Counted from the first letter of the stretch, positions 1 to 14,229 are shown. The stretch: DNA of 52,328 nt from an uncultured Collinsella sp. (GCA_900541285.1 UQJA01000001.1:1-52328), one strand, 5' to 3'. The notes: generated by a model not told the origin, from the letters alone. Translations and numbers: made by a program.

Positions 1-3435
<3,435 letters not shown>

Positions 3436-3579
3436 ACCGCACCTCGCGGCCCGCGGGACTGAGCGCTCACGCGCGGTCCGGGCACGAGGATGCCCCCGAG
3501 TCACCTTTCCTATGCGCCATGCGGCCCCCAGGGCACGTGTATGCGATACCGGACACCGTAACGGTGGGCGCCGCCCACC

Positions 3580-3696
3580 GGTCAGCGGCCAGAGCATGGG
3601 GGGCACGCCCGGTCCCGTTCCGAACCCGGAAGCTAAGCCCCATCGCGCCGAGAGTACTGCGGGGTCAGCCCGTGGGAGGCCAGGGCGCCGCTGACC
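3580..3696 (+). rRNA. rrf: 5S rRNA
   Basis: The 117-base segment carries the CCCGTTCCGAACCCGGAAG core and the AGTACTGCGGGG block of 5S rRNA. Its ends pair as GGTCAGCGG with CCGCTGACC. Flanking bases extend this pairing, which probably forms the precursor processing stem. It completes the 16S-23S-5S order and is followed by a strong terminator. Confidence 0.95.
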
Positions 3697-3730
3697 GGTG
3701 GACGGCACCGAGCCGTCATCGAACTGAGAA

Positions 3731-3761
3731 GGGGGAGGCCTCGCGGCCTCCCCCTTTTTTG
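3731..3761 (+). terminator. Rho-independent terminator of the rRNA operon
   Basis: GGGGGAGGCC and GGCCTCCCCC form a 10-bp stem around a four-base TCGC loop, followed directly by a run of six T. It sits 35 bases after 5S. Confidence 0.95.
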
Positions 3762-3824
3762 CGTTTGTGGGGCGTAAATGACTCAATTACACTAGACGAT
3801 CTTATTGTTTTTGGTATTGAACTT

Positions 3825-4292
3825 TTATCTAAAGAAAATAAATCGAATAACAAGGGCAACTGCTATGGCCACAATGATCAAAAGCAGGATTGTCAGTCGA
3901 TGCTGCTTGCGTCGTTTACTTGATGAAACGAAGATTGATTTTCCCTGTTTTGGCGTTTCGAGATAGCGAGCCGAATGCGTCAAGGTTTGCTTTGGCCGAG
4001 GACCTCTTTGTTGATGAGTGTCGGATGCTTTCATCGGCTCATCACTAGCTGCGCTGTTTTTAGATAATGGTGCGTCTTTCAGATATACAGGGTCTCCCGA
4101 GGCGACGCCCATATGTTTACGTCCCGTTTGGGCATCCTCGAGCGTTTGATATCGATTTCTCGTCACATACTCGGGCTCAGGATCATTAATGGGCTCTTGC
4201 GAGATGTGGGGGCGATGGAACCGTGGCGGCTGCGTGGAAGTATCTTTCCCCTGCGTCGGCATAAACATTTTGTTCTGGTTTTGGTCGTCCAT
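3825..4292 (-). CDS. small tail-anchored membrane protein, unknown function
   Basis: This 155-residue protein is not recognised. Residues 1 to about 130 are polar, rich in Gln, Lys, Pro and Thr, and probably disordered. The last 25 residues form one hydrophobic helix (LTILLLIIVAIAVALVI) preceded by a basic SKRRKQHR stretch, so the bulk should face the cytoplasm with a C-terminal anchor. An AAAGGG stands 6-7 bases before the ATG. It converges on the rRNA terminator and its base composition is more AT-rich than its neighbours. The reading frame is intact and codon use looks coding, but no function can be assigned. Confidence 0.6.
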   Translation of the reverse strand: MDDQNQNKMFMPTQGKDTSTQPPRFHRPHISQEPINDPEPEYVTRNRYQTLEDAQTGRKHMGVASGDPVYLKDAPLSKNSAASDEPMKASDTHQQRGPRPKQTLTHSARYLETPKQGKSIFVSSSKRRKQHRLTILLLIIVAIAVALVIRFIFFR

Positions 4293-4412
4293 GATGCCCT
4301 TTAGCTCGTTACCAATAACGTGTACGCGCTCATTGTAAGCCCCCTGTTATTTGTAGCCGCGAACATACTCGTTATTTAAGCTCTGGTTCAAAGAACCTTA
4401 ACCTTATTTAAA

Positions 4413-4433
4413 CCTGAGTCAAACACACTTAGA
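4413..4433. promoter_or_regulatory. HAIR-like element upstream of hsp20
   Basis: CCTGAGT, seven bases, then ACTTAGA resembles the HspR-binding HAIR consensus (CTTGAGT-N7-ACTCAAG) with exact spacing, matching 6/7 in the left half and about 4/7 in the right half. HspR control of small heat-shock genes is known in Actinobacteria. The right half is degenerate, so this is only a candidate. Confidence 0.3.
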
Positions 4434-4474
4434 TATGCTTATAGTACTGGACTCAAAAAACTTTATAGTCGATG

Positions 4475-4503
4475 TATATATGAGCACTGGGTGGGCATAT
4501 ATA
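4475..4503. promoter_or_regulatory. inverted repeat in the hsp20 promoter region
   Basis: TATATATG (4475-4482) and CATATATA (4496-4503) are perfect 8-bp arms 13 bases apart, in an AT-rich segment 67 bases before the hsp20 start. It could be an operator or could hold the -10 region. Confidence 0.4.
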
Positions 4504-4569
4504 AGAGCGTCAAAAGAAGTCCCAGTCACCTAGAAGATGGCTCGGCAGTCCTTAAAAAGAGTGGTAAAC

Positions 4570-5001
4570 ATGGCAAGCATGGTTCCTTATCGTTCGGTTT
4601 TTGGCGTTCGTCCTTCTGCTAGCTCGCTGTTCGATCTGTTTGATGATATGACCGACCTTGCAAACAACTCGATTGCTTCCAAGGCGTTTCCCGTTGATGT
4701 TGAGGATAAGGGCGACGGCTATGAGGTCAAGGCTTATCTGACCGGCGTCGCCAAGGACGATATCGATGTCGAGCTTAACGAGGGCCGTCTGTCCATTAGC
4801 GTGAATGTCGAGGAAGATGAGGAGAACGAGGGTAAGAACTTCCTGCAGAAGGAGTTCAGCTCGTACAGCGCGACGCGTGGCGTGTATCTAAAGGACGCTT
4901 CGAGCGAGGGCCTCTCGGCTAAGTACGCTGACGGCATCCTGACCGTTACGGTTCCCAAGATCGTCGAGAAGAAGAACGTTACGAAGATCTCCATCGACTA
5001 A
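4570..5001 (+). CDS. Hsp20/alpha-crystallin family small heat-shock protein
   Basis: A 143-residue ATP-independent holdase chaperone that should bind unfolding proteins in the cytoplasm. The alpha-crystallin domain spans roughly residues 35-130, beginning FPVDVEDKGDGYEVKAYLTG and ending GILTVTVPK, with the conserved A-x-x-x-G-I-L-T-V motif. A C-terminal tail carries the I-x-I-like KISID. The chosen ATG follows a GAGTGG; an in-frame ATG at 4537 has no visible ribosome binding site. It is monocistronic, closed by a strong terminator, and has heat-shock-like operator candidates upstream. Confidence 0.93.
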   Translation: MASMVPYRSVFGVRPSASSLFDLFDDMTDLANNSIASKAFPVDVEDKGDGYEVKAYLTGVAKDDIDVELNEGRLSISVNVEEDEENEGKNFLQKEFSSYSATRGVYLKDASSEGLSAKYADGILTVTVPKIVEKKNVTKISID

Positions 5002-5027
5002 CTTCGTTGGTGTTCTGCGCTAATAAA

Positions 5028-5075
5028 AGACAGCAAAAGGGGCTGGGAAGCGATTCTCGGCCCCTTTTGCTGTCT
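5028..5075. terminator. bidirectional terminator after hsp20
   Basis: A 16-bp perfect stem starts AGACAGCAAAAGGGGC and pairs with GCCCCTTTTGCTGTCT. Its A-rich and T-rich sides let it serve both hsp20 and the convergent MBL gene. Confidence 0.85.
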
Positions 5076-5086
5076 AGGACAGTCTA

Positions 5087-5893
5087 TTAAATGGTTGCCG
5101 GCTGATACTGACTCGCAGGGCGTATCGAGAGTTTTCGCGATCCTTGGAGAAGGGTTGCGGAGCTGCCGACCTCGTCATCCAGGGTTGCGGCCAGAGCTTT
5201 GGCATAGCTTTTGACGGTAAGGCTCGGACGATTGTTTTCTTGGCTGATATGCATGGCAATGAGCTGTTCGGTGCGATCGGTAACAAGTTCGCGCGCGGCT
5301 TCGGCGGCTTGGCCATTGGAGAGGTGTCCCCTTGCAGACAGGATGCGCTCCTGAAGAAAGCGGGGATATTCTCCCTCGCGTAGCATGGTCACATCATGGT
5401 TGCTTTCGAGCGCGAGGACTCGACAATCTTTGAGGGTGTTCATGGCTTGGCTCGATAGCTCTCCGGTGTCGGTGGCAAAGCCGATGGAATCATCGAGGGC
5501 GTCGAATCGATAACCGACTGGATTGATGACATCGTGTGATGTTGAGTAGGTTTGCACGTGGATGCCGGCAATGGACAGGGCGTCGCCGGGATCGAATTCC
5601 TCGACAGGCAGATGAGAAAGATTTTCTTTGTTCGAAAGAGTGCCCCTGCTGGCAAAGAGGGGGCCGTGCCAGTGCTTGCACCAGACATCGAGGCCCTTGA
5701 TGTGATCGCTATGCTCATGAGTAATGAGAAGAGCCGAGACGTTGTCTGTCGAGAGCCCCAGTTCTGCCATGCGCTTTAATGTCTCGCGGCGAGACAGTCC
5801 GTCATCGACCATAATGAGCCCCTGCGGGCCCTCGATGAGTGCGCAGTTGCCTTTAGAGCCACTGCCGAGGATATGAAGGTGCAGACGAGACAT
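5087..5893 (-). CDS. MBL-fold metallo-hydrolase, YycJ/WalJ type
   Basis: The 268-residue product is a metallo-beta-lactamase-fold hydrolase. It begins LHILGSGSKGNCALIE, typical of the YycJ group, and carries the metal-binding THEHSDH motif at about residues 57-63, further His at SHDV, and the ATDTG motif. YycJ proteins are cytoplasmic nucleases or phosphodiesterases linked with cell-wall control, but this copy is not beside a walRK system. The start at 5893 is preferred because the fold begins there; an upstream in-frame ATG would add 27 poorly conserved residues. It is divergent from tilS with a short shared promoter region. Confidence 0.88.
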   Translation of the reverse strand: MSRLHLHILGSGSKGNCALIEGPQGLIMVDDGLSRRETLKRMAELGLSTDNVSALLITHEHSDHIKGLDVWCKHWHGPLFASRGTLSNKENLSHLPVEEFDPGDALSIAGIHVQTYSTSHDVINPVGYRFDALDDSIGFATDTGELSSQAMNTLKDCRVLALESNHDVTMLREGEYPRFLQERILSARGHLSNGQAAEAARELVTDRTEQLIAMHISQENNRPSLTVKSYAKALAATLDDEVGSSATLLQGSRKLSIRPASQYQPATI

Positions 5894-5941
5894 AAGATTC
5901 CAAAGGATACAATGGGTGCGGACGAATAGAGGAGGAAGCAA

Positions 5942-7480
5942 ATGCCTACGGTATCTCAGCATTATGGACACCATGCCGTGCCTGGGGCAGTCGATGAGAC
6001 CCGGACGAGGCAGCAGGCTGCTCCTGTCGTGCTCATGGTATCAGGCGGCGCGGACTCGACGGCACTGCTTCTTATGGCGTGCACATCAAAGCTGGATATC
6101 CAAGACGGACGCGGTGTTGCCCCCATTGCTCGCGAGCGCCTGCATGTGCTGCATGTAAACCATCATCTGCGCGGCAAGGCGTCCGATGGCGACGAGGCCT
6201 TTGTGCGTGAGCTCTGCGCGAAATATGGTTTACCGCTGTGCGTGGAGCACGCTTATTTTGATGGGGAGTCGGGCAATATTGAGGCCGCGGCCCGCGAGGT
6301 GCGCTATGCCGCGGCGCGGAGGTATGTTCGCGAGCTCTGCGCCCAGACGGGGGCACCGCGAACGGCGGCTCGTATCTGCACCGCGCACACGTCTTCGGAT
6401 CGCGCGGAAACGTTTTTGATGAACGCGATTAAGGGTTCGGGGCCCGCTGGCCTATCGAGCATTCCTCGCCGGAGGAATATCGTGGTGCGTCCCTTGCTCG
6501 ACTTAACTCATGGCGAGCTCGTGGGCTATCTACAGGTACATGGTCAGCCGTGGCGTGAAGACGAGAGCAATGAGGATATCTCGTATCTGCGAAACTACGT
6601 GCGCCATCGAGTGATGCCGGTGGTGGCGCAGCGCAACGCGAGCGTCTGCAAGACGATTGGCGCCGCCTGCGAGATCTTAGGCGATGAGGACGCGTTTTTG
6701 TCTCAGCTTTCGGCACAGGCGTTTCGAAGTTGCCTGCGTAAGGAGGCGGCGGGCGCGCTGGTGCTCGATGCCAGACGCCTTGCTGCGGCCGAGGTGGTAA
6801 TCGCGCGGCGCATCGTGCGACTGGCGATTAAGCGCATCGATCCGGACGCTCGTCCAGAGATGCGACATGTGGAGCGAGTCCTTTCCTGCGTTGCCGAGGG
6901 CGCCGGCTCGGTCACGCTTCCGGCGGGGATTGACGCACGCATTGAGTTTGGCATGCTGGCGTTTAAGGCGCCGGCGGCTCGCGAGGGCCTGGTCGCGGAC
7001 TGGGTTACCGTACCCGGTCGTTTGCCGTTGGGCGGGGGACGTATGCTGGTCACAGAACCGATGGCCGTTGAGCCGGGATGCGATATCGTGCGCCGCGCCC
7101 GTGAGCTTGCGGCTGCCGGGGAAGTGACAGCTTTGGTAGACGCGGCTGCCTTGGGTTTTGCCGACAGCGATAGTGAGCGGATCCTGGCGGGCTCGCGTGG
7201 CGAGATCCCTGTCGAGGCGCGATTGGCGCGCCTGTGGGTGGACGGTCCCGCACCGGGAGACGTGATGTGCCCGTTAGGGATGAGTGGCCGAAGCAAGAAA
7301 GTATCCGACTTGCTAGGCGAGGCTCGCATTCCCGTTTCCGAGCGCGCCGGCGTGCCCATGGTGAGGACGGCGCCGGGGGGTGCCGTGGTGTGGGTCGCCG
7401 GAGTTCGCGCGGACGAGCGTTTTAAGTGCACGGCTGCAACGCGCGTGGCATATCTGCTCCGCGTGGTCGATGCGGAATAG
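5942..7480 (+). CDS. tilS: tRNA(Ile)-lysidine synthase
   Basis: This 512-residue enzyme converts C34 of the tRNA-Ile CAU anticodon to lysidine with ATP and lysine. The PP-loop SGGADST lies near residues 33-39, followed by the HVNHHLRG and TAHTSSDRAETFLMN motifs of the catalytic N domain. The middle and the C-terminal DVMCPLGMSGRSKKVSDLL region match the TilS tRNA-binding domains. AGGAGGA lies 7 bases before the ATG. It heads a tilS-hpt-ftsH cluster, an order conserved across many Gram-positive genomes. Confidence 0.95.
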   Translation: MPTVSQHYGHHAVPGAVDETRTRQQAAPVVLMVSGGADSTALLLMACTSKLDIQDGRGVAPIARERLHVLHVNHHLRGKASDGDEAFVRELCAKYGLPLCVEHAYFDGESGNIEAAAREVRYAAARRYVRELCAQTGAPRTAARICTAHTSSDRAETFLMNAIKGSGPAGLSSIPRRRNIVVRPLLDLTHGELVGYLQVHGQPWREDESNEDISYLRNYVRHRVMPVVAQRNASVCKTIGAACEILGDEDAFLSQLSAQAFRSCLRKEAAGALVLDARRLAAAEVVIARRIVRLAIKRIDPDARPEMRHVERVLSCVAEGAGSVTLPAGIDARIEFGMLAFKAPAAREGLVADWVTVPGRLPLGGGRMLVTEPMAVEPGCDIVRRARELAAAGEVTALVDAAALGFADSDSERILAGSRGEIPVEARLARLWVDGPAPGDVMCPLGMSGRSKKVSDLLGEARIPVSERAGVPMVRTAPGGAVVWVAGVRADERFKCTAATRVAYLLRVVDAE

Positions 7481-7531
7481 CGTCCCACGCCTGCTATTCT
7501 GTGCGACGTTGACGGTATTCCCGCGCTGATG

Positions 7532-7562
7532 GCGCACGGGCTGGTAAATTTACCCCGTGCGC
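7532..7562. promoter_or_regulatory. palindrome overlapping the hpt promoter region
   Basis: GCGCACGGG (7532-7540) and CCCGTGCGC (7554-7562) are perfect 9-bp arms, and the intervening segment contains GGTAAATTTACC, itself a palindrome. A TAGAAT -10-like hexamer follows at 7566-7571. No T run follows, so it looks more like an operator than a terminator. Confidence 0.4.
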
Positions 7563-7627
7563 TGCTAGAATGTGTAGTTCGCGTCCATACGGCGGTGTGT
7601 GGGCGATAAGCACAAGAAAGGGTTGTC

Positions 7628-8176
7628 ATGGCTTCTCAACATCCGGATATCGAGAAGGTTCTGTTCACGCAGGAGGATATCGACGGTATCGTCTCTCGCC
7701 TAGGCGAGCAGATTACTCGCGACTACGCGGGTAAGGATCTGGTGCTGATTGCGGTCCTGCGCGGCGCCGTGGTCTTTATGGGCGACCTGATGCGTAAGAT
7801 CGAGCTGCCGACCAACATCGATTTCATGGCTGTTTCGAGCTATGGCGACGGTGTGAAGTCCTCGGGTATCGTGCGTATCATTAAGGACCTGGATATCGAC
7901 ATCCGCGGTCGCGACGTGCTGATCGTCGAGGACATTCTGGACTCGGGCCTGACGCTCAAGTATCTGATGAAGAACCTCGAGAGCCGCAAGCCCGCTTCTC
8001 TGGAGGTCGCCGCCTTCCTGTGGAAGGACGTTGAGGACCGCGTCTCGGCCATCACGCCCAAGTATGTTGGAACCCATTGCCCCGATGCCTTTGTGGTGGG
8101 CTACGGCCTCGACTATGCCGAGCGCTATCGTAACCTTCCGTATCTGGGCATTTTGAAACCGGAGGTTTATTCGTAA
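7628..8176 (+). CDS. hpt: hypoxanthine phosphoribosyltransferase
   Basis: A 182-residue purine salvage enzyme that should form IMP or GMP from hypoxanthine or guanine and PRPP. It shows the type I PRTase PRPP loop VLIVEDILDSGLTL at about residues 97-110, the AVLRGAVVFMGDL block, and the C-terminal FVVGYGLDYAERYRNLPYLG signature. Length is normal for the family. AAAGGG precedes the ATG. Its stop lies one base before the ftsH start, so the two are co-transcribed. Confidence 0.97.
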   Translation: MASQHPDIEKVLFTQEDIDGIVSRLGEQITRDYAGKDLVLIAVLRGAVVFMGDLMRKIELPTNIDFMAVSSYGDGVKSSGIVRIIKDLDIDIRGRDVLIVEDILDSGLTLKYLMKNLESRKPASLEVAAFLWKDVEDRVSAITPKYVGTHCPDAFVVGYGLDYAERYRNLPYLGILKPEVYS

Positions 8177-8177
8177 G

Positions 8178-10340
<2,163 letters not shown>

Positions 10341-10353
10341 TCTTTGTGGCGAA

Positions 10354-10390
10354 AGCCTCCGCGGGGAAACCTGCGGAGGCTTTTTCTTTT
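10354..10390 (+). terminator. terminator after ftsH
   Basis: AGCCTCCGC and GCGGAGGCT form a 9-bp stem followed by TTTTTCTTTT. Confidence 0.9.
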
Positions 10391-10410
10391 GAGCGATATG
10401 GGGCCGTCTG

Positions 10411-10468
10411 TTGATTGGGGACAGACTTAAATGAGCGTTTTCACGCATTTAAGTCCGTCCCCAATCAA
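10411..10468. repeat. REP-like palindrome, GGGGACAG family
   Basis: A near-perfect inverted repeat with arms of about 25 bases: TTGATTGGGGACAGACTTAA... on the left and ...CCCCAATCAA on the right, around a short T-rich loop. It sits directly after the ftsH terminator, so it is not needed for termination. It shares the GGGGACAG core with palindromes at 20434, 24843, 31617 and 43447. Confidence 0.75.
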
Positions 10469-10529
10469 CATTGCCGCGGCACTTTGTCCGACTAAAGCGT
10501 ACAATAGCGCCTATGCGAAAGGGGAACAG

Positions 10530-11714
10530 ATGGTCAATGAAACCATGTATGCTCGCGGTGCAGAGAGCTCCATCATCCGCGAGATTTTTAGCTATGGCCT
10601 TGAGCGCAAGGCGCAGATCGGTGCGGAAAACGTATTCGATTTTTCGCTGGGCAATCCGAGCGTTCCGGCGCCCGCTGCTGTGGCTGAGTCGATTAAGAAG
10701 GCCCTGGAGCTGCCGAGTGACCAGTTGCACGGCTACACCCCCGCTCCGGGCCTGCCGCAATGTCGAGCAGCCGTCGCCGAATCGCTCAACCGCCGCTTTG
10801 GCACGAGCTATGAGGGTAAGGACGTCTTTATGACGGTGGGTGCCGCGGCTTCGCTCGCCTGCACGCTCAACGCCGTTACGAACCCGGGCGACGAGGTTAT
10901 TGTTATCGCCCCGTACTTTCCGGAGTATCGCGTTTGGATTGAGAAGGCCGGCTGTACGTGTGTTGAGGCGCTCGCCGATGAAGATACGTTCCAGCTGAGC
11001 GTGGACAACGTGCTCAAGGCGAGCAGCGATAAGACGGCGGCCGTCATCATCGACTCGCCCAACAATCCGACCGGTGCCGTATATACACGCGACACGCTGA
11101 CGCGACTGGCCAATGTTCTGCGCGAGGCCAATGCTCAGCGCGATTCCGAGAATCCGATTATGCTCATCTCGGATGAGCCGTACCGCGAGATTGTGTACGG
11201 TGCCGAGGTGCCTTGGGTGCCCTCGATCTACGAGCACACCATCGTGTGCTACTCGTATTCCAAGTCGCTGTCGCTGCCGGGCGAGCGCGTGGGGTGGATT
11301 CTAGTTCCTAATACGAATCCTCAGGCAGCTCGTCTTATGCCCGCCGTTGCCGGTGCCGCCCGTACGCTGGGCTTCGTGTGCGCCCCGGCGCTCTTCCAGC
11401 GCGTAATTATCGACTGTATCGATGAGCCGAGTGACGTTGAGGCCTATGCACGCAACCGCACCGCGCTTACCGACGCACTAGCGGAGTATGGCTACACCTA
11501 TGTTGAGCCGGATGGCGCGTTCTACCTATGGGTGAAAGCGTTGGAGCCCGATGCGAATGCGTTTTGCGAGCGTGCAAAGAAGTATGAGTTGCTTGCGGTT
11601 CCCTCGGACAGCTTTGGTATGCCGGGTTGGTTCCGCCTGGGCTACTGCGTGAGTTACGAAACGATTGTCAATTCGCTACCCGCTTGGAAACAGTTGGCGG
11701 ACGAGTATCGTTAA
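10530..11714 (+). CDS. PLP-dependent aminotransferase, class I/II
   Basis: The 394-residue protein is a fold-type I aminotransferase. It shows FDFSLGNPSVPAP near the start, the DSPNNPTGAVY motif, the ISDEPYREIVY segment that contacts the cofactor, and SYSKSLSLPGERVGW with the Schiff-base lysine. The C-terminal GWFRLGYC contains the substrate carboxylate-binding Arg. The ATG at 10530 follows GAAAGGGGA; an upstream in-frame start would run through the palindrome at 10411-10468. A TACAAT -10 hexamer stands at 10500-10505. The substrate amino acid cannot be told from sequence. Confidence 0.9.
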   Translation: MVNETMYARGAESSIIREIFSYGLERKAQIGAENVFDFSLGNPSVPAPAAVAESIKKALELPSDQLHGYTPAPGLPQCRAAVAESLNRRFGTSYEGKDVFMTVGAAASLACTLNAVTNPGDEVIVIAPYFPEYRVWIEKAGCTCVEALADEDTFQLSVDNVLKASSDKTAAVIIDSPNNPTGAVYTRDTLTRLANVLREANAQRDSENPIMLISDEPYREIVYGAEVPWVPSIYEHTIVCYSYSKSLSLPGERVGWILVPNTNPQAARLMPAVAGAARTLGFVCAPALFQRVIIDCIDEPSDVEAYARNRTALTDALAEYGYTYVEPDGAFYLWVKALEPDANAFCERAKKYELLAVPSDSFGMPGWFRLGYCVSYETIVNSLPAWKQLADEYR

Positions 11715-11879
11715 AAGTAAAGCGCTCTGCCTACAATGTTTTACGTGAAACGGGGTTTGGTGTTAAGCCGGACCCCGTTGTCATGGACGTTGTGTCTTTG
11801 GGATGGAGTGGTTTTACGACTATCGAAGGCTATGCGTACAATGAATATAAGCGACGGCCGTGCCAGATAAGGAGACCTG

Positions 11880-12701
11880 ATGCCCTACCTGCTTTCTTGT
11901 GACATTCATACCCATACGATGTTCTCTGCGCATGCATATTCGACCATTGAGGAGAATGTGTACTGGGCGGCAGAGCGTGGTCTGCAGGTGCTCGGATCTG
12001 CCGACCATTTGAGCTCTATGGTTACGGCTTGCCCCAATGACCTGCGCAGTTACCAGTTCTTTATCAACCAGGATATCTGGCCGCGCATTTGGAGCGGCGT
12101 GCTGGTGCTGCGTGGTGCCGAGGCCGATATCGTTTCGCTGGACGGAAGCCTGTTTGGCGAGGACACTCCTGTCACGCTCGATATTGCCGGCGATTCGTAC
12201 AGCCGCCAGCATTCGCTGTTCGATTTGGTTACGCGTAATTTGGATTATTTGGTTGCGAGCGTGCATAATCCGCAGATTGCTGAAGGCGCGACGCTGGCCC
12301 AGACGACCGAGATGTATATCAATGCCTTGGAGCACCCCAAGGTGTTCATGCTGGGTCATACGGGGCGTTCGGGCGTGCCGTTCGATATCGACGAGGTGCT
12401 GTTGGCGGCTAAGGCCAAGCACAAGATTATCGAGATCAACAACCATAGTCTTGAACACGGTGTCGACACTGAGCATTGGGTCGTATGCCGCAAGATCGCC
12501 GAGCGCTGCGCCGAGCTGGGCGTGGGCATTGGCGTTTCGACCGATGCGCACATTGGCATGGCAATTGGTAAGCTCGATTACGCTCGCAAGATGCTCGACG
12601 AGATTCACTTCCCGTTGGATCTGATCGTGACGCGCGATCGCGAGACGCTGCTGCGCGAGATGGCGGCAGCCGGCGTGTGCGACCTGCGCAAGGGGATATA
12701 G
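11880..12701 (+). CDS. PHP-domain phosphatase, YcdX-like
   Basis: This 273-residue protein has the PHP metal-binding signature DIHTHTMFSAHA at residues 8-19, then GSADH, VASVHNP, LGHTGRSG, EINNHS and STDAHIG in the order seen in YcdX-type trinuclear-zinc phosphatases. Related histidinol-phosphate phosphatases share the fold, but no his genes are nearby, so the substrate is unknown. AAGGAG precedes the ATG, and TACAAT at 11837-11842 is a plausible -10. A terminator follows. Confidence 0.85.
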   Translation: MPYLLSCDIHTHTMFSAHAYSTIEENVYWAAERGLQVLGSADHLSSMVTACPNDLRSYQFFINQDIWPRIWSGVLVLRGAEADIVSLDGSLFGEDTPVTLDIAGDSYSRQHSLFDLVTRNLDYLVASVHNPQIAEGATLAQTTEMYINALEHPKVFMLGHTGRSGVPFDIDEVLLAAKAKHKIIEINNHSLEHGVDTEHWVVCRKIAERCAELGVGIGVSTDAHIGMAIGKLDYARKMLDEIHFPLDLIVTRDRETLLREMAAAGVCDLRKGI

Positions 12702-12720
12702 CGGAATTTATAAATCAAGC

Positions 12721-12756
12721 GAGGGGGGGCGGCCCAGACGGGTCGCCCCCTTTCTT
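12721..12756. terminator. terminator between the PHP gene and the rRNA methyltransferase
   Basis: GGGGGCGGCCC and GGGTCGCCCCC form a GC-rich stem followed by TTTCTT. It separates two convergent genes. Confidence 0.85.
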
Positions 12757-12780
12757 GTCCCAAAAATCTACTGAGGTTGG

Positions 12781-14229
12781 TTAGCGGCGTTCGAGGACCG
12801 TTACGGTTTCGGTGTGGTCGGTATGGGGGAACATGTCGACTGGCGTGATCTTGAGCAGGCGATAGCCTCCGTCGAGGAGCTGGTGCAGGTCGCGCTCTTG
12901 GGTCACGGGGTTGCAGCTGATATAGGTGATGCGGCGCGGCTTAAGTGCGCAGGCAGCTTCGAGGAACTCGGGGGTGGAACCGGCGCGCGGCGGGTCGATG
13001 GAAAGGACATCGACCCGCTCGTTGTTGTCGGCGGCATCTAGGATGTAATCGGTGGCATCGTCGGACATAAACCATGCGTTGCGAGTAAGGCCGTTGAGCT
13101 CGGCGTTGCGACGTGCGTCAGCGATGCCGGCGTGGTTGCGCTCCACGCCAAGCAGCATAATGCCGATGCCCTTATCCTGGGCGGCTTTGGCTGCGCACAG
13201 GCCGATAGTTCCGCTACCGCAATAGGCATCCATAAGAATGTCACCCTGCTGCAGGTCCATGCCGTCGATAGCGAGCTGGTAGAGCAGCTCGGTCTGCTGC
13301 GGGTTGGTCTGGTAGAACGCGGTGGGGGAGATATCGAACTCGCAGCCGAGCAGCTGGTCGCGCACGCACTCGGCGCCATATACAATGCGGGTTTCCTCGC
13401 CGAGGATGGCGTTGCCGGGATGTCCGTTGATGTTTTGGGCGACGGTGACGATGTGCGGATTGAGTGCGGCGACAGCCTCAAAGAACTCCTGCGCATGCGG
13501 CAAGTCGCGCTGAGCGGTCACGAGCGTGACCATGACCTGGTCGGTACGCCAACCGCAGCGGACGACGGCATAGCGAAGCAAACCAAGATGCTTGTCCTCA
13601 TTAAAGGCGGGAATATGCAACCGCTCAGCTTCGCGTGCGATGCCGTTGAGAATCTGACGAGCGCCCGGCGCCTCGACAGGACATTCGGGCACGGCAACGA
13701 TTCTGTGCGAACCGCGCTCAAAGAAGCCGCAGCGGACAGCACTCTCCTTACCAGGAGCAAACGGAGTGGCGGCCTTATGGCGAAAACCGCGCGGCGCAGG
13801 ATATTTGCCCGGGTCGCCCAGGGTGACACCCATGCCACGAATAGGATCTACAGCAATGCCCTCACGCTCACAAAGCGAAGCAAAAAGCTCCTCCATAGCA
13901 GCCTGCTTGGTCGCCAACTGCTTTTTATAAGGACGATTGAGTGCCGTGCACCCACCGCAAGCTTTCATGATGGAACAAGGAGACTTGGGGTCCACAGCCT
14001 TACGCGCAGGCGAAGCCGGATCTTTATGCGAACGCTTGGAACGAGTCTGAGGCGCTTTATCCCCGCCTCGACGAGAGTCAGAACGCTTGGCCTTAGCCCT
14101 GCTCTTGGCCGATTTGCTTTTTGCAGCTTTAGAAGACTTGGATTTCGTAGAAGATTTCTCCTCCTTCGACCCCTCAGCCGCCTCCACCAAAGCACGACGA
14201 GCCCTACGCTCCGCACGAGATTCTGCCAT
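12781..14229 (-). CDS. 23S rRNA (uracil-5-)-methyltransferase, RumA/RlmD-like
   Basis: A 482-residue SAM-dependent RNA methyltransferase. Residues 1 to about 80 are a Lys/Ser/Arg-rich, probably disordered extension where many homologues carry a TRAM domain. Then comes the 4Fe-4S Cys cluster (C-x5-CGGC near residues 83-92), the methyltransferase core with DAYCGSGTIGL, the IDPPRAG motif, and SCNP next to the catalytic Cys. The C-terminal DMFPHTDHTETV is typical of the family. The exact target uridine cannot be read from sequence. The basic tail may replace TRAM in RNA binding; that is inference. Confidence 0.88.
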   Translation of the reverse strand: MAESRAERRARRALVEAAEGSKEEKSSTKSKSSKAAKSKSAKSRAKAKRSDSRRGGDKAPQTRSKRSHKDPASPARKAVDPKSPCSIMKACGGCTALNRPYKKQLATKQAAMEELFASLCEREGIAVDPIRGMGVTLGDPGKYPAPRGFRHKAATPFAPGKESAVRCGFFERGSHRIVAVPECPVEAPGARQILNGIAREAERLHIPAFNEDKHLGLLRYAVVRCGWRTDQVMVTLVTAQRDLPHAQEFFEAVAALNPHIVTVAQNINGHPGNAILGEETRIVYGAECVRDQLLGCEFDISPTAFYQTNPQQTELLYQLAIDGMDLQQGDILMDAYCGSGTIGLCAAKAAQDKGIGIMLLGVERNHAGIADARRNAELNGLTRNAWFMSDDATDYILDAADNNERVDVLSIDPPRAGSTPEFLEAACALKPRRITYISCNPVTQERDLHQLLDGGYRLLKITPVDMFPHTDHTETVTVLERR

